From UBA961 sp049426725 (GTDB lineage: Bacteria > Bacteroidota > Ignavibacteria > Kapaibacteriales > UBA961): 64,000 nucleotides of DNA. The stretch covers positions 1 to 64,000 of the forward strand of contig JBMSYN010000006.1 in assembly GCA_049426725.1 (NCBI GenBank). Direction: 5' to 3'. Below are positions 26,748 to 35,680 of this stretch, one piece after another. A model generated the notes under the pieces. The model saw nothing but the letters and a program-made list of their open reading frames with translations. It had not been told where the DNA came from and did not search any database. Numbering within the stretch: position 1 is the stretch's first letter; the number at the start of each line of letters is the position of its first letter. The translations under genes and the position numbers were made by a program.

Positions 26748-26780
26748 AAGGGCTGTTCGATTTCGGATAGCCCTTTTTTT
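26748..26780 (+). terminator. Rho-independent terminator
   Basis: AAGGGCT (26748-26754) pairs with AGCCCTT (26769-26775). The stem extends inwards by five more pairs with two G-U wobbles around an ATTT loop, and a run of seven T follows. It ends the PD40/OmpA transcript. Confidence 0.85.
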
Positions 26781-26811
26781 ATGCTTACAACCAATAAACG
26801 CGGTATATTTG
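26781..26811 (+). promoter_or_regulatory. Probable promoter for the glmM operon
   Basis: TATATTTG at 26804-26811 is an exact TAnnTTTG. At the matching -33 distance (20 bases) there is ATG instead of TTG, directly after the T-run of the preceding terminator. A new promoter is expected here because transcription has just been terminated. Confidence 0.45.
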
Positions 26812-26846
26812 CATATCCATTCCGCAGCAATTTTATTCTATAATTT

Positions 26847-28214
26847 ATGGCTATTATTCGCTCAATATCAGGGCTTCGGGCTACTACCGATGAATTGACG
26901 AAAGATCTGATTCAATCCTATGCACATGCATTTGGAATATATCTTTCTTCCGGTTCGATCATAGTGGGAAGAGATGGAAGACCAAGTGGCGCTTGGATGG
27001 AAGAAATTATCATTGAAACTTTGCTCGATTTGGGGCATGATGTGATTTCACTCGGCATAGCTCCAACTCCCACAGTACAGTTAGAGACAGAACACTCAAA
27101 TGCCATTGGCGGAATTTCAATAACTGCTTCTCATAATCCTGCAGAATGGAATGGCATGAAATTTCTGAATAAGGATGGGGTTTTTCTCAATGCAAGTGAA
27201 AACAAAGATTTCTGGTTGATATTGGATTCTCATACACTTCTTAAACCAAGTCAGAATCGTGGTTCATTACATAAACTTCAACAAGTGGAACAAAGGCATA
27301 TTCAACATGTCATGGGAGCATTAGCGTATCATGGCATCAAGAATCCACTGCATTCAGTCAAGGCGGTCATTGATGCCGTGAATGCTTCGGGCAGTAGATT
27401 TGCGCCTGCAATGCTGGAAGCTTTGAATTGCGAAGCGATTCCTTTGTATTGTGATGAATCGGGAGTCTTTCCTCATACACCCGAGCCATTATCTGAGAAT
27501 CTTTCTGATTTGATGCAAGAAGTTCGTAAACATCATGCTGATTTGGGTATTGCGATTGACCCGGATGCAGACCGTCTTGTACTTATTGATGAATATGGTC
27601 AACCTATTGGTGAAGAAAAAACAATTGCACTGTGCATAAAATCGCTTATTGAATGTTCGAGTCCTTCGGCTCAGCAAGCAGGTATCGCATTGAATCTTTC
27701 CACTTCGCTTATGAGTGAAATCATCGCTCAAAATGCAGGTTGGAAAACTCAAAGAACTTCGGTAGGGGAAATCAATGTTGTTGAATCAATGAAAGAGCAT
27801 AACTGCATCATTGGCGGAGAAGGGAGTGGAGGTGTAATACTCCCAAGCTGTCATTTTGGGAGAGATTCATTGGTTGGTATTGCACTTGTTATCGCCCTTA
27901 TGAAAAATACCGGAAAACCTCTGAGTGTATTGGCAAGTGAACTGCCTGCAACTGTCATGATCAAAGGCAAGATGCCATGGTCCGGATCGGCTGTTCAAAT
28001 ATTTCAAGACATTGAACGACATTTTCAAACTTCCTCAGTCAATATCAGACATGATGATGGACTATGGATTGGTCTCGAACAGGGGTGGATCCATGTTCGA
28101 ACGTCTAATACAGAGCCCATTCTTCGGTATATCGTAGAACATATATCCGAAGCTGAAGCTGAAAAGCATGCTAGAGCATTGCAAATACTTATACAATCGA
28201 ATTGTGCACAATGA
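26847..28214 (+). CDS. glmM: Phosphoglucosamine mutase / phosphomannomutase family
   Basis: A 455-residue alpha-D-phosphohexomutase. The N-terminal SISGLRATT matches the SISGIRGT start of GlmM-type enzymes in Bacteroidota. The phosphoserine is Ser95 in TASHNP, the magnesium loop is DPDADR, the sugar-binding loop is GGEGSGGV, and the phosphate-binding loop is VRTSNTEPILR. GlmM makes glucosamine-1-phosphate for peptidoglycan and LPS precursors. Phosphomannomutase activity cannot be excluded. It opens a long plus-strand run and overlaps the DUF4159 start (ATGA). Confidence 0.9.
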   Translation: MAIIRSISGLRATTDELTKDLIQSYAHAFGIYLSSGSIIVGRDGRPSGAWMEEIIIETLLDLGHDVISLGIAPTPTVQLETEHSNAIGGISITASHNPAEWNGMKFLNKDGVFLNASENKDFWLILDSHTLLKPSQNRGSLHKLQQVEQRHIQHVMGALAYHGIKNPLHSVKAVIDAVNASGSRFAPAMLEALNCEAIPLYCDESGVFPHTPEPLSENLSDLMQEVRKHHADLGIAIDPDADRLVLIDEYGQPIGEEKTIALCIKSLIECSSPSAQQAGIALNLSTSLMSEIIAQNAGWKTQRTSVGEINVVESMKEHNCIIGGEGSGGVILPSCHFGRDSLVGIALVIALMKNTGKPLSVLASELPATVMIKGKMPWSGSAVQIFQDIERHFQTSSVNIRHDDGLWIGLEQGWIHVRTSNTEPILRYIVEHISEAEAEKHARALQILIQSNCAQ

Positions 28215-28879
28215 AGCATATATCATTCATAATTATTATTTCATTGATATATTCAATTCCCGTTTTGTCTCAAGTACAATCAGGAAGTAAAATCAAGCTT
28301 GCACGCGTAAAATATTCAGGTGGTGGGGATTGGTACAATGATCAATCATCCGAAGTGAATTTACTAAAGTATATAAGTACGCACACCACAATTCAAACAG
28401 AGCCAATGTATGAATTCGTGGATCTTGCCACAGATAATATATTCCTTTACCCATTATTGTTTTTGACAGGTCATGGAACAATGAATCTGTCTGAGGCTGA
28501 AGCCAAACGATTGAGAGCATATTTGGAGAATGGAGGATTCCTCTATATCGATGATGACTATGGCATGGATGCATCTATCAGAAAAGAAATGAATAAAGTA
28601 TTTCCAAATCAGAAATTTGTGGAATTGCCATTTAATCACCCTTTGTATTCTTCTCATTTCACATTTCAGAATGGCTTGCCCAAGATTCATGAACATGATG
28701 CCAAAGCGCCACAAGGATTGGGCTTGTTTCATGAAGGAAAATTATGCGTGTTTTACACCTATGAAACAAATCCCAGTGATGGATGGGCTGATCCCGATGT
28801 TCATAATGATCCTCCGGAAAAAAGGGAAGCTTCCTTGAAGATTGGAACAAATATCATTGTCTATGCATTGAGTCGTTAA
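28211..28879 (+). CDS. DUF4159 secreted protein
   Basis: A 222-residue protein with a clear signal peptide (MKHISFIIIISLIYSIPVLSQ). The DUF4159 core follows, with SGGGDWYNDQSSEVNLLKYI, LFLTGHGTMNLSEAEAKRLR, the strand GGFLYIDDDYG, and ELPFNHPLYSSHF. The fold resembles a class I glutamine amidotransferase-like or ThuA-like sheet, but no catalytic residues are evident. In Bacteroidota and Chlorobiota, DUF4159 genes commonly lie beside DUF4175, DUF58 and MoxR genes; here only DUF4175 is present. It is coupled to glmM by an ATGA overlap. Function is unknown. Confidence 0.87.
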   Translation: MKHISFIIIISLIYSIPVLSQVQSGSKIKLARVKYSGGGDWYNDQSSEVNLLKYISTHTTIQTEPMYEFVDLATDNIFLYPLLFLTGHGTMNLSEAEAKRLRAYLENGGFLYIDDDYGMDASIRKEMNKVFPNQKFVELPFNHPLYSSHFTFQNGLPKIHEHDAKAPQGLGLFHEGKLCVFYTYETNPSDGWADPDVHNDPPEKREASLKIGTNIIVYALSR

Positions 28880-28888
28880 GAATAATAC

Positions 28889-31800
28889 ATGCAAATACAA
28901 GACCCAATATATCATATAATCGAGCGCTTGCGATCCGTCCATCGCAAAGAGCAATACTTGAAATTACATTCAGCGTTCATGAATGCAATTACGGTATCGG
29001 TGATTATGATGTTCTTGTTCGCCATCATTGAATTCTCTGCTCAGGGAAATATTGCTTTTCGAACATTCTTGTTTTATTCTTGGGTGATCATATCCAGCAT
29101 TGCGCTCTTTGTTTTTTCTGCATTCCCAATAAAGCAATTGATCAATACTGCCGGTGAGCATGTACAGAATGCAATTGCATCAAGGGTTGGTATGATGTTT
29201 CATGATATTCGTGACACACTTCAGAATGCATTACAATTGATTCAATCAAAAGATTCATATCCGGCCTCTGCATTACCTTTCATCCAAGCAGCTTTTCAAG
29301 ATGTTCAAAGCAAAACAAGCGAAAAAGATTTTTATCTCATTATTGATGAACAAGAAAGGAAAAGATCATTTCTCTTCATGATGTTCAGTATTGGTGTTTC
29401 AATGCTACTCCTTATTGGGGTATCGCCATTGCGAGATTCTTTTTCCAGGATCATTCAATATGAAATGTCGTTCATTCCGCCCGCTCCCTATAGTTTGGAA
29501 ATATCGCCGATCAATAAAACTGTGCTTAGAGGCAGCAAAGAGGAGATAATCATTACTGTCAAAGGTTCTTTGCCACCAAGAATAGTTTTGCATATCAAAG
29601 AAGAATTGCAAGAAGCGTATGACACAATCTCAATTGTGACGGATACAGCTCACATTTATAGATATGAAATACCATCAGCTAAATCAACATTGCTTTACTA
29701 TGCACATGCTGATTGGCTTGCAGAGCAGGTGCTTTCTCCAAAAGGAAGTATTGTCGTTATAGACAGACCTGAAATACGTTCACTATCCGGTACAGTTTCT
29801 CCGCCTGCATATAGTAAGCAATCCGGTAGATCAATAGATGAGCAAACAGCGGATATTCTTGCATTGAAAGGCACAAATATTTCAATTGAAATACAAGCAA
29901 ATAAACAATTGGCTAAAGCTCACATTCATTTTTTGCAAAAGATTGCCAAGAAAGAGTCTGATAATACTGTTTATAGATATGATACAACAAAAATTCCAAT
30001 GAATGTGATGGGCATGACTGCCAAGGGTTCCTTTTCAGTTCGTCAGGATGGAGAATATTGCATTAGTATCATGGATAAAGATGGCAGAACCAATGCTGAT
30101 CCGATTCATCATACGATTACTGCCATATCAGATAATCCACCAACCATTTCATTGATTGAACCTCAAGGAAATGGCATATTGACTGAACAAGCATTATTGC
30201 CAATCTCGGTGCACATAAGTGATGATTATGGTTTCGGTGGTTTGAAGCTTCATTATAGGCTGACCCAATCTACTTATGCTCCTGCTATGGAGAAGTTTGC
30301 TTCTTTATCTATTCCGATACCATCCGGTTCGAGTCTCAGTTCAGACATTACTTATACGTGGGATTTAAACACTATTGGTATAGCACCTAGTGACAATTAT
30401 GAATTTTATCTTGAGATCATCGATAATAATTCTGTAACAGGACCCGGTAGGGCAAAAACAGGGATAATCAGCATACGATTGCCATCACTTGATGAAGTAC
30501 TGAATCAAGCAGATTCTGTGCAAGACAAAGCATTGGAAACACTTGAACAAACAGCAAAAGATGCTGAAAAAATCGGAAAAGAAATTGAAGAGATTCAGAG
30601 AGAATTACTCAAGCAAGATCAATCAACGCAATGGAAGGATATTAAGAACATAGAAAATGTTCTAAAGAAACAAGCTGATTTGCAAAAACAGTTGTCTGAA
30701 ATAAGCAATCAATTGCAAGAGATGACAAATGAATTGCAGGACAAGAATGCGATGTCACCAGAAACATTGCAAGAATATCAAAAACTTCAGCAATTGATGA
30801 AGGAAGTGAATTCTCCTGAATTGAAAAAGGCGATGGAAGAAATGCAAAAAGCAATGCAACAAGTTGATCCAGAGCAAATGCGTCAAGCAATGAAGAATAT
30901 GAAGTTCAATGAGGAAGAATTCAAAAAGGGCATTGAGCGAACCATGAATCTTCTCAAAAGATTGCAAGTAGAGCAAAAATCAGATGCATTAATTCAAAAA
31001 GCAGAAGAATTGGCCAGAAAGCAGGATGAATTATCTCAAAGAACAGAGAATACAAATCCGCGTGATGCAAAAGAGAAAGAGCAATTGTCGAAAAATCAAG
31101 AGAATCTCCAAAAAGAGTTAAAGGAGATGTCTCGGGATCTGAAGCAATTGGAAGATCTTATGAAGGAGTTAAAGCAACAAATGCCAATGGATGAATTGGA
31201 TAAAGCAAAGCAAGAATTGTCTGAAGAACAAACAGATCAAGACATGCAAGAGGCTCAACAGGACATGCAGAATGGTCAAATGAATTCATCATCTCAAAAG
31301 CAGAAAAAAGCTTCTCAATCGATGAAGAAATTTGCCAAGCAAATGAAGCAGATGAAGCAGCAGATGAAAAAGAACATGAATAAAGAAGCAATCAAGCAAA
31401 TGCAAAAGTCATTGCAATCTACTTTGTCGATGTCCAAGCAGCAAGAAGCTCAGAAGTCTAAATCGCAATCCTTGGATTTCAATTCAACACAATTGCCTCA
31501 GTCAGCACAAGAACAAGCAAAATTACAAGAGCAAATGTCATCGATGGCTTCCGAGCTCATGCAATTGGCGCAGAAATCACAGGCTGTAACTCCTGATATG
31601 GTGAAAGAAATGTCAAATGCCATGCAGGGTATGCAAAAAGCTTCCGAACAATTAGGGCAAAGAAATCCTCAAATGGCTGCGAAATCGCAAGGTCAGGCAA
31701 TGGATGCTTTGAATAAAGCTTCAATCAAAATGCAAGATGCCCTCAATAAATTGCAAGGTGAAGGTGATGGTTCTTGCGATAATCCGGGTGGTCAAGGCGA

Positions 31801-32371
31801 AGCCAAATCGGGCAGTGGTGGATTCATGCAGCAATTACAAAAAATGGCTGGCATGCAGGAACAGATTAATCAGAATATGCCGCAACCCGGTGCAGATGGT
31901 AGTCTAAGTCCACAGCAGCAACAGCAATTGGCGCGTCTTTCAGCCCAGCAAGGCAAAGCCCAGCAGGCGATGCAAGAATTGGCAAAACAACAGCAAGATC
32001 CAACAGGGAAAAAACAAGCTCTTGGTGATTTGCAACAGATAGCTGATGAAATGAAAGAGATTGTTTCTGCTATGCAAAGTGGTTCAATCACTCCTGAAAC
32101 CAGAAGAAGACAAGAGAAAATACTATCCAGATTACTTGATGCAACTCGTTCAATGAATGAAAGAGATTATGAAATGAAAAGGGAATCCAGAAGCGGTGTG
32201 GATATGATTGGGAAGAATCCACCTCCGCTTGACATTGCAACGCCTGAAGGACGGCAAAGAGCCATGCAGGATGTTCTCAGAGCTCTTGGAAAAGGATATA
32301 CCAAGGATTATGAAATTATGATTCGTCAATACTTCGAACGATTACAAAAAGTACAAGGTGGAATGCGATGA
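28889..32371 (+). CDS. DUF4175 large membrane-anchored coiled-coil protein
   Basis: An 1160-residue protein. Two close membrane helices (about 29-76) and a third (about 150-172) anchor the N-terminus. Beta-rich segments follow (to about 540), then a long helical region (about 540-1060) that is very rich in Gln, Met, Lys and Glu, and a conserved C-terminal helix pair ending in QYFERLQKVQGG. DUF4175 proteins have this layout. The coiled coil is long enough to span much of the periplasm. Function is unknown. It overlaps the following thioredoxin-like gene by ATGA and follows DUF4159 after nine bases. Confidence 0.87.
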   Translation: MQIQDPIYHIIERLRSVHRKEQYLKLHSAFMNAITVSVIMMFLFAIIEFSAQGNIAFRTFLFYSWVIISSIALFVFSAFPIKQLINTAGEHVQNAIASRVGMMFHDIRDTLQNALQLIQSKDSYPASALPFIQAAFQDVQSKTSEKDFYLIIDEQERKRSFLFMMFSIGVSMLLLIGVSPLRDSFSRIIQYEMSFIPPAPYSLEISPINKTVLRGSKEEIIITVKGSLPPRIVLHIKEELQEAYDTISIVTDTAHIYRYEIPSAKSTLLYYAHADWLAEQVLSPKGSIVVIDRPEIRSLSGTVSPPAYSKQSGRSIDEQTADILALKGTNISIEIQANKQLAKAHIHFLQKIAKKESDNTVYRYDTTKIPMNVMGMTAKGSFSVRQDGEYCISIMDKDGRTNADPIHHTITAISDNPPTISLIEPQGNGILTEQALLPISVHISDDYGFGGLKLHYRLTQSTYAPAMEKFASLSIPIPSGSSLSSDITYTWDLNTIGIAPSDNYEFYLEIIDNNSVTGPGRAKTGIISIRLPSLDEVLNQADSVQDKALETLEQTAKDAEKIGKEIEEIQRELLKQDQSTQWKDIKNIENVLKKQADLQKQLSEISNQLQEMTNELQDKNAMSPETLQEYQKLQQLMKEVNSPELKKAMEEMQKAMQQVDPEQMRQAMKNMKFNEEEFKKGIERTMNLLKRLQVEQKSDALIQKAEELARKQDELSQRTENTNPRDAKEKEQLSKNQENLQKELKEMSRDLKQLEDLMKELKQQMPMDELDKAKQELSEEQTDQDMQEAQQDMQNGQMNSSSQKQKKASQSMKKFAKQMKQMKQQMKKNMNKEAIKQMQKSLQSTLSMSKQQEAQKSKSQSLDFNSTQLPQSAQEQAKLQEQMSSMASELMQLAQKSQAVTPDMVKEMSNAMQGMQKASEQLGQRNPQMAAKSQGQAMDALNKASIKMQDALNKLQGEGDGSCDNPGGQGEAKSGSGGFMQQLQKMAGMQEQINQNMPQPGADGSLSPQQQQQLARLSAQQGKAQQAMQELAKQQQDPTGKKQALGDLQQIADEMKEIVSAMQSGSITPETRRRQEKILSRLLDATRSMNERDYEMKRESRSGVDMIGKNPPPLDIATPEGRQRAMQDVLRALGKGYTKDYEIMIRQYFERLQKVQGGMR

Positions 32372-32844
32372 CCAAGCTTGTACTTTTCATGATGTTTTTT
32401 TGTATCAATTCCATGCATGCTCAGGTGCAAAAGATATCCATTGAACAATTGGAGCAAGTTTTATCATCAAAACATGATTCTGTATATGTGATAAATTTTT
32501 GGGCTACATGGTGCAAGCCTTGTATTGAGGAATTACCTTATTTTGAAGAGGCATATCATGAATTCAAAAAGTCGAATGTTCGAATACTTCTCGTCAGTCT
32601 GGATATGGCTTCGGAACTTGAAAGGATTGTTATTCCTTTTATTCAAAAAAAGAAGATGTTGGCTGAGATTGTTTTACTGGATGAACCTGATCCAAATTCT
32701 TGGATTGATCGTATTGAACCTACATGGACTGGTTCATTACCTGCCACGATCATATTCAATAACTCATTGAAAAAGCGTTCATTTCAAGAAAAGCAGCTGA
32801 CAAAAGAAGAATTATTTTTAATAATACAACAATTGAAGGAGTGA
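32368..32844 (+). CDS. TlpA-like secreted thioredoxin-fold protein
   Basis: A 158-residue protein with a signal peptide (MTKLVLFMMFFCINSMHAQ) and a TlpA/ResA-type thioredoxin domain. The active site is FWATWCKPCIEELP, and LPATIIF supplies the cis-proline. Such proteins reduce disulfides in the periplasm, often for cytochrome c assembly or to maintain another envelope enzyme. The start overlaps the DUF4175 stop by four bases, suggesting a shared role or at least matched synthesis. The electron donor is not in the window. Confidence 0.9.
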   Translation: MTKLVLFMMFFCINSMHAQVQKISIEQLEQVLSSKHDSVYVINFWATWCKPCIEELPYFEEAYHEFKKSNVRILLVSLDMASELERIVIPFIQKKKMLAEIVLLDEPDPNSWIDRIEPTWTGSLPATIIFNNSLKKRSFQEKQLTKEELFLIIQQLKE

Positions 32845-32846
32845 TT

Positions 32847-33449
32847 ATGAAGATGTTTTTGATTGCAATGATGATGTTCTGCGGTATATCTCTCAATGCT
32901 GCCGAAGGATTAAAAGTTGGTGACAATGCAATTGACTTTTCTTTGAAAAACATTGACGGGAGCATGGTGTCGCTTTCCAACTATGCCGGTGACAATGGTT
33001 TGGTTGTCATTTTTACATGTAATCATTGCCCTTTTTCAAAGGCCTATGAAGACAGAATCATAAATTTACATAATGCCTATGCCGCAAAGGGATTTCCCGT
33101 TTTGGCAATTAATCCCAATGATCCTATCTCTGTTCCTGAAGATTCTTTCGAAAAGATGATAGAGCGTTCAAAAGAAAAAGGTTTTCCCTTCAAATATGTG
33201 ATTGATGAGACACAAGCAATCGCAAAGCAATATGGTGCAACCAGAACTCCCCATGTATATCTTTTGAAGAAGCAATCAAATACTACTTTCACAGTGGCTT
33301 ATATCGGAGCCATAGACGATAATCACAGTGATGTTTCATCAGTAAAACAGACATTCCTTTCCAATGCAATTGATGCCTTGATAGCACAAAAGAGTCCATC
33401 ACCGGATTTCACGAAAGCCATTGGTTGTTCTATCAAGTGGAAAAAATGA
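32847..33449 (+). CDS. Secreted thioredoxin-family redoxin with CNHC site
   Basis: A 200-residue protein with a signal peptide (MKMFLIAMMMFCGISLNAA). The redoxin domain starts at VGDNAIDFSLKNIDG. The active site is FTCNHCPFSKAYEDRI, a CxxC variant typical of one AhpC/TSA-like family, and TRTPHVYLL follows as the cis-proline loop. It probably acts as a periplasmic thiol reductase or peroxidase. ATG 32847 has GAAGGAG upstream. An in-frame GTG at 32841 would overlap the previous stop. It pairs with the TlpA-like gene before it. Confidence 0.88.
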   Translation: MKMFLIAMMMFCGISLNAAEGLKVGDNAIDFSLKNIDGSMVSLSNYAGDNGLVVIFTCNHCPFSKAYEDRIINLHNAYAAKGFPVLAINPNDPISVPEDSFEKMIERSKEKGFPFKYVIDETQAIAKQYGATRTPHVYLLKKQSNTTFTVAYIGAIDDNHSDVSSVKQTFLSNAIDALIAQKSPSPDFTKAIGCSIKWKK

Positions 33450-33462
33450 TCAAGGTATCACT

Positions 33463-34311
33463 ATGAATATCGGACCATATACCATAAGCACATTTGACAC
33501 CGGAGATTTTGCATTGGACGGCGGGGCAATGTTTGGAGTTGTTCCCAAGACCCTTTGGTCTAAAGCCTATCATTCGGGAGATGAATTCAATCGAATTGAT
33601 ATGACATCCAGAAGTTTGCTCATTCGTGGAAATGGGAAAACCATACTCATTGATACAGGTTGTGGGCATAAGATGTCAGAGAAGCTTGAAAAGATTTACC
33701 GAGTAGATTATTCTCGTGCATCAGTCAATCAATCTCTACAATTACATGGTGTTACTCCTGAAGACATTACCGATGTTATTCTCACCCATCTGCATTTTGA
33801 TCATGTTGGTGGTGCGACAACAGCAATGCCTTCCGGTGAAATTGTACCAACTTTCCCCAATGCCATGTATCATGTTCAAAAAGAACAATTGCAATGGGCG
33901 CAATCACCCACGGACAAAGATCGTGCTTCTTTCATGCCTGAGAATTGGGATCCACTGATTGCGAATGGGATGCTTAATCTCATTGAAGGAGATGGAGTAC
34001 TTTTTGAAGGCATCCGTGTTCAACGAGTATATGGGCATACATGTGGTTTACAAGTGATTCATGTAGAGGATAAACAACATCATATTGTATTTCCTGCAGA
34101 TCTCATTCCAACTGGTGCGCATATACCTGTCCCTTATGTGATGGGGTATGACAATTTTCCATTGACCAGCATGGAAGAAAAGCAAGATTTACTCATACAA
34201 GCTGCTGAACAAGATTGGATCATATGTTTTGAGCATGATGCATTCACGATTGCAGGAACAGTCAAAAGAACGGATAAAGGTTTTGCATTAGAACAATCAG
34301 TGAGCATCTGA
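33463..34311 (+). CDS. MBL-fold metallohydrolase
   Basis: A 282-residue metallo-beta-lactamase-fold hydrolase without a signal peptide. The zinc site is visible as HLHFDH in VILTHLHFDHVGG, His in YGHTCG, Asp in FPADLIPT and a late His in FEHDA. The general layout resembles the lactonase-like branch, but the substrate is not predictable. ATG 33463 has AAGG seven bases upstream, so the extension to 33421 is rejected. Its stop overlaps the Rieske gene start as TGATG. Confidence 0.88.
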   Translation: MNIGPYTISTFDTGDFALDGGAMFGVVPKTLWSKAYHSGDEFNRIDMTSRSLLIRGNGKTILIDTGCGHKMSEKLEKIYRVDYSRASVNQSLQLHGVTPEDITDVILTHLHFDHVGGATTAMPSGEIVPTFPNAMYHVQKEQLQWAQSPTDKDRASFMPENWDPLIANGMLNLIEGDGVLFEGIRVQRVYGHTCGLQVIHVEDKQHHIVFPADLIPTGAHIPVPYVMGYDNFPLTSMEEKQDLLIQAAEQDWIICFEHDAFTIAGTVKRTDKGFALEQSVSI

Positions 34312-34721
34312 TGTCTGAACATGATGTAAACCCATTCGAAAAAAATGTTTCCTCATTTCATGAGCAGCAATTCAATGGAGTTCCATTTCTTCGGATTTGC
34401 AAAACAGATGAAGTGTATCAAAAAAAAGGGAAGAATATCTTTTTTGATGAAGATGTGCAAGTTGCATTGATTAGAGAGGGAGAAAAAATTTATGCCGTAT
34501 CAAATATTTGTCCGCATCAATATGCAGCAGTGATTTGTGATGGGCTTGTGGAAGAAGGCACTGTTACATGTCCTTTGCATGGGTGGATTTATTCATTGGA
34601 TTCCGGCAAAGCTTTGGGAAGCAATGCTAGATTGAAAACCTATCACGTTTTTGAAGAGAATGGCTTCATTTGGCTTGAAAAGCCTGAGAAGATTACTCCA
34701 TTATGGCTCAAGAATTTCTAA
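34311..34721 (+). CDS. Rieske [2Fe-2S] ferredoxin-like protein
   Basis: A 136-residue soluble Rieske protein with the cluster ligands Cys-x-His in NICPHQYAAV and Cys-x-x-His in CPLHGWIYSLDSG. It resembles small electron-transfer subunits of the NirD/biphenyl-dioxygenase ferredoxin type. No oxygenase or reductase lies beside it. The start overlaps the MBL hydrolase stop by one base, and it is followed by queG after two bases. It may feed electrons to a neighbour; this is inference from position only. Confidence 0.9.
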   Translation: MSEHDVNPFEKNVSSFHEQQFNGVPFLRICKTDEVYQKKGKNIFFDEDVQVALIREGEKIYAVSNICPHQYAAVICDGLVEEGTVTCPLHGWIYSLDSGKALGSNARLKTYHVFEENGFIWLEKPEKITPLWLKNF

Positions 34722-34723
34722 TC

Positions 34724-35680
34724 ATGAGTGATGAATCTATACTTAATGCAGAGAAAGTTAAGCTGGCAGCCAAACAAACAGGTTTCGAACTTGTAGGCAT
34801 TGCCAAAGCAGATTCATTGCTTGAAGAGCATGCTCATTTTGAAGATTGGTTGGCTTCAGGTTACAATGCCGGAATGACATATCTTGAAAGAAATATCGAA
34901 AAACGCAAAGACATATCATTGATTCTCCCGAATGCGGCATCGGTCATTGTTGTTGGAAGATCCTATCATACATCTCATCTTCATGATCCTCATGATGAAG
35001 CCGGAAAGATTTCTCGATATGCATGGGGTACCGATTACCATGAGATTTTACCGGAAAGGATGCAGTCAATCATCGATGTATTGGCAAGCATTGATCCGGA
35101 TTCGATTTCAAGATTTTATGTTGATACCGGGCCCGTATCGGAAAAACAATGGGCGAGAAAAGCAGGTATTGGTTGGCAGGGAAAGCATTCAAATATCATT
35201 TCCCGCGACATTGGTTCTTGGTTCTTCCTGGGAGTCATCATAACGACTATTCCTTTAGCTCATGATGAGCCGATTCCTGATTATTGTGGTACATGCACCG
35301 CTTGCATTGATGCTTGTCCTACTTCAGCAATCATTGAGCCCTATACGGTAGATGCCGGTAAATGTCTTTCTTATTGGACAATTGAAGCAAAGCCGGACAT
35401 TCCAATTCCAGAAACAATAGCCAAGAATATGAATGATTGGATTTTTGGTTGCGATATATGTCAAGATGTTTGTCCATGGAATTCATTTGCGAAAGAAACC
35501 TCAATATCTGAGTTTCATCCCAGAAATGAACAAACTGTATTCCGATTTGATGAAGTTCTCAATATGGAGCAATCACATTTTTCAGAAAGATTTCGGAAGA
35601 GCCCGGTCAAAAGAACAAAATTAGCCGGTCTGCAAAGAAATGTGAAAGCAATACAGCAAGCAAGTCAAAAGAATGATTGA
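34724..35680 (+). CDS. queG: Epoxyqueuosine reductase
   Basis: A 318-residue QueG, the cobalamin-dependent enzyme that reduces epoxyqueuosine to queuosine in tRNA anticodons. Two [4Fe-4S] motifs are visible: CGTCTACIDACPTSAI and GCDICQDVCPWN. The N-terminal GFELVGIAKAD and the DTGPVSEKQWARKAGIGW active-site region are also there. Length is slightly shorter than E. coli QueG, which carries a C-terminal HEAT extension; here only a short tail remains. ATG 34703 is an alternative start overlapping the Rieske gene. The next gene overlaps by eight bases. Confidence 0.94.
   Translation: MSDESILNAEKVKLAAKQTGFELVGIAKADSLLEEHAHFEDWLASGYNAGMTYLERNIEKRKDISLILPNAASVIVVGRSYHTSHLHDPHDEAGKISRYAWGTDYHEILPERMQSIIDVLASIDPDSISRFYVDTGPVSEKQWARKAGIGWQGKHSNIISRDIGSWFFLGVIITTIPLAHDEPIPDYCGTCTACIDACPTSAIIEPYTVDAGKCLSYWTIEAKPDIPIPETIAKNMNDWIFGCDICQDVCPWNSFAKETSISEFHPRNEQTVFRFDEVLNMEQSHFSERFRKSPVKRTKLAGLQRNVKAIQQASQKND

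Noticed and set aside
30540..32060. Apparent repeat array in the DUF4175 gene
   Set aside because: The repetitiveness comes from Gln/Met/Lys-rich coiled-coil codons (CAA, ATG, AAG). There is no exact repeat unit, spacer structure or CRISPR-like pattern.
32847..33449. Second thioredoxin gene as a duplicate of the first
   Set aside because: The two share only the general fold. The active sites (WCKPC against CNHC) and flanking sequence belong to different subfamilies.
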